NCBI GenBank assembly: GCA_013698305.1
Contig: JACCVC010000067.1
Coordinates: 1 to 6,267 of the forward strand
Length of the DNA: 6,267 nt
Reading direction: 5' to 3'
Source: Chloroflexia bacterium
GTDB taxonomy: Bacteria; Chloroflexota; Chloroflexia; Thermomicrobiales; UBA6265
Of the stretch, positions 5,333 to 6,267 are shown piece by piece; position 1 is the stretch's first letter, and each line of letters begins with the position of its first letter. The notes under the pieces were generated by a model that saw only the letters and a program-made list of their open reading frames with translations, was not told the DNA's origin and did no database searches. The position numbers were made by a program, and so were the translations under genes.

Positions 5333-5686
5333 ATGGCACGTGGATACTCCCGCGATCTCCGTGAGCGACTCGTGCAGGCCGTGGCGTCCGGTCTATCGGT
5401 GGTTGAGGTTGCGCAGCGAACCGGCGTCAGTCCCAGCAGTATGCGGCGGTGGACGCGCAAGGCCGCGCATGGATGCTCGCTGGACCCCGGCCACTCCCCC
5501 GGTGGGCCGCGGAAGATTGGTCTGGCCGACGAGCCCGCACTGCGGGCCCAGGTTGCGGCACACACCGATGCGACACTGGCCGACCATTATGCGCAGAGGA
5601 TGGGGGACGGCCATGCCCCGGTCAGCGTCGCCACCATGAGCCGGGCGCTGGCCCGGCTGGGGCTCGCGCTCAAGAAAAGACCCTGA
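5333..5686 (+). CDS. IS630 family transposase, N-terminal HTH fragment
   Basis: 117 aa. It starts MARGYSRDLRERLVQAVASG, the typical opening of IS630-family transposases, followed by a helix-turn-helix (LSVVEVAQRTGVSPSSMRRW, 21–40), a GGPRK linker (57–61) and a second winged/HTH unit ending SVATMSRALARLGLALKK (98–115). Family proteins normally continue KKKTLxAxERD. Here the reading frame ends RP-stop, but a -1 shift in AAGAAAAGA (5672–5680) restores KKKTLIATERDEAARARW and runs to a TAA at 5752. The catalytic DDE region is missing in any frame, so no active transposase is made. The ATG at 5333 is chosen because family homology begins there; an in-frame ATG at 5276 would add 19 unrelated residues. 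Confidence 0.8.
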   Translation: MARGYSRDLRERLVQAVASGLSVVEVAQRTGVSPSSMRRWTRKAAHGCSLDPGHSPGGPRKIGLADEPALRAQVAAHTDATLADHYAQRMGDGHAPVSVATMSRALARLGLALKKRP

Positions 5687-5754
5687 TCGCCACCGAACGG
5701 GACGAGGCGGCACGGGCCCGATGGCGCGAGACGACGGACCGCCTCGCTACCTAA
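5687..5754 (+). pseudogene. Out-of-frame continuation of the IS630 transposase
   Basis: In the -1 frame relative to the preceding fragment the sequence encodes TLIATERDEAARARWRETT and a few more residues before TAA at 5752–5754. TERD followed by an R-rich WRE helix is the usual bridge between the DNA-binding part and the DDE domain in IS630 proteins. It stops just where the first catalytic Asp strand should begin, so this is a decayed or deleted copy. Confidence 0.6.
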
Positions 5755-5816
5755 TCGATCAGGATCGTGGCACCTCAAGTGCATACAGGCATCCTAACGT
5801 CAGATGTTCCTGCCGT

Positions 5817-5822
5817 AAGGAG
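5817..5822 (+). promoter_or_regulatory. Ribosome binding site of the kinase-hairpin gene
   Basis: AAGGAG seven bases before the ATG at 5830. It supports this start over a GTG at 5767, which would lie right after the IS remnant and lacks a ribosome site. Confidence 0.7.
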
Positions 5823-5829
5823 ATACCCA

Positions 5830-6084
5830 ATGCCTGCTCACTCAACCGGCCACCCTACCCCACCCAAGCACCCTGAGGACGACATGGTCAAGGGGGCGCT
5901 CTCTCGTATCGCGTCGCCGCTCACCGTAATCCGTGGATACTCGCAGCTCTGGCAGCGCCGCATCCGTCGGGGCGAAGATCTGGATCGTCAGCAACTTTTC
6001 CAAGCGCTTGCTACTATTGAGCAATCAGGGAGAAAGATCGGGTTGCTGCTGCGACAGCTGGAGGGCCACAATCACGACCCATGA
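5830..6084 (+). CDS. Stand-alone histidine-kinase dimerisation-type domain protein lacking the phospho-acceptor His
   Basis: 84 aa. After a Pro/His-rich N-terminus (1–17), residues 19–78 resemble one HisKA (DHp) helical hairpin. Helix 1, SPLTVIRGYSQLWQRRIRRG (29–48), matches the usual TPLTxIxGYxQLLxRR. Helix 2, LFQALATIEQSGRKIGLLLRQLEG (56–79), matches the usual ALxxIExxxxRMxxLLxQL. There is no sensor region and no ATP-binding HATPase domain. In the H-box, where family members read SHELRTPLT, this protein reads LSRIASPLT: the position five residues before Pro30 is Ser25, so normal His phosphorylation is not expected. It overlaps the following response regulator by ATGA, implying coupled expression and a joint role. 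It could be a docking or dimerisation partner for the regulator, or a degenerate kinase remnant. Confidence 0.75.
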   Translation: MPAHSTGHPTPPKHPEDDMVKGALSRIASPLTVIRGYSQLWQRRIRRGEDLDRQQLFQALATIEQSGRKIGLLLRQLEGHNHDP

Positions 6085-6267
6085 CGACGAACGACACCGA
6101 TGCCAGAAAACACATACTGGTCGTCAACGATAATCCCGCTATCCTGCACCTCTTTGACGAGCTGCTCAGTGAAGAAGGGTATCGCGTCACGCTCGATAAC
6201 TTCTCCCGCCAGACGCAGGAAGTGTACGAGAGCATTCGCGAGCAGCGTCCGGACCTGGTGATTCTGG
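6081..6267 (+). CDS. Response regulator, receiver domain (partial, runs off right edge)
   Basis: 62 residues are visible. HILVVNDNPAILHLFDELLSEEGYRV (11–36) is the first strand and helix of a CheY-like receiver. RPDLVIL (56–62) is the strand leading to the phospho-accepting Asp, which would be the next codon just outside the window. The acidic pocket reads N16-D17 where DD is usual, so one Mg-binding acidic residue is replaced by Asn. This variant is known in some receiver proteins. The gene starts with ATG at 6081, overlapping the preceding stop as ATGA. No ribosome site is obvious, consistent with coupling. Any output domain is beyond the edge. Confidence 0.88.
   Translation, partial: MTTNDTDARKHILVVNDNPAILHLFDELLSEEGYRVTLDNFSRQTQEVYESIREQRPDLVIL

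Larger units (their letters stand above)
5259..5754 (+). mobile_element. IS630-type insertion sequence remnant, 3' part missing
   Basis: This covers the leader, the first transposase frame and its continuation in the -1 frame up to the TAA at 5752–5754. The right-hand part with the DDE catalytic domain and the right terminal repeat is absent: the next gene starts at 5830. No inverted copy of the leader sequence TCAAAGACTTTTGCG appears downstream. The left boundary is uncertain, because no terminal repeat pair can be matched. Confidence 0.6.

Noticed and set aside
5767..5829. Upstream GTG start for the kinase-hairpin gene
   Set aside because: There is no ribosome site, and the extra residues are unlike the family. 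AAGGAG precedes the ATG at 5830.

Overview
The window is GC-rich bacterial DNA (roughly 60% G+C by eye) with tightly packed housekeeping genes and two mobile-DNA scars. The receiver signature VVNDN, the style of the histidine-kinase-like helices and the HIT–YqeY–YbeY gene order suggest a Chloroflexota member, perhaps near Thermomicrobia. This is a tentative inference with no 16S or marker-gene support.

Left part (1 to about 855): the right-hand end of an integrative element. A tyrosine recombinase gene on the minus strand runs off the left edge just after its first catalytic arginine. Upstream of it are four ATGTGGCC repeats spaced 9–11 bp, then two near-identical 16-bp direct repeats 84 bp apart. 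Next comes the 3' half of a tRNA-Arg gene (anticodon TCG), which I read as the displaced attachment-site copy (attR-like). The intact tRNA is predicted beyond the left edge.

Middle (908–4338): chromosomal core genes. A CinA-family gene reads rightwards; its N-terminal MoaB-like domain is intact but its C-terminal amidase-like domain lacks the usual catalytic motif. Its stop codon abuts, with no spacer, the stop of a convergent operon HIT–yqeY–ybeY, whose genes overlap by 4 bp each. A short divergent promoter region separates this operon from mutM (formamidopyrimidine-DNA glycosylase), which looks leaderless. YbeY (rRNA maturation) and MutM (oxidised-base repair) are the clearest functional calls.

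Right part (4420–6267): accessory genes. A minus-strand gene encodes a small secreted protein with a BP74-like domain (EVCD and FCPW motifs). After about 320 bp of mostly non-coding DNA comes an IS630-type transposase remnant that keeps the N-terminal helix-turn-helix, shows a -1 frame break and stops before the DDE catalytic domain. The window ends in a two-gene signalling pair: an 84-aa stand-alone kinase dimerisation-type helical hairpin with serine where the phospho-accepting histidine should be, overlapping by 4 bp a response regulator whose receiver domain runs off the right edge.

I do not see CRISPR arrays, rRNA genes, riboswitches or strong intrinsic terminators.
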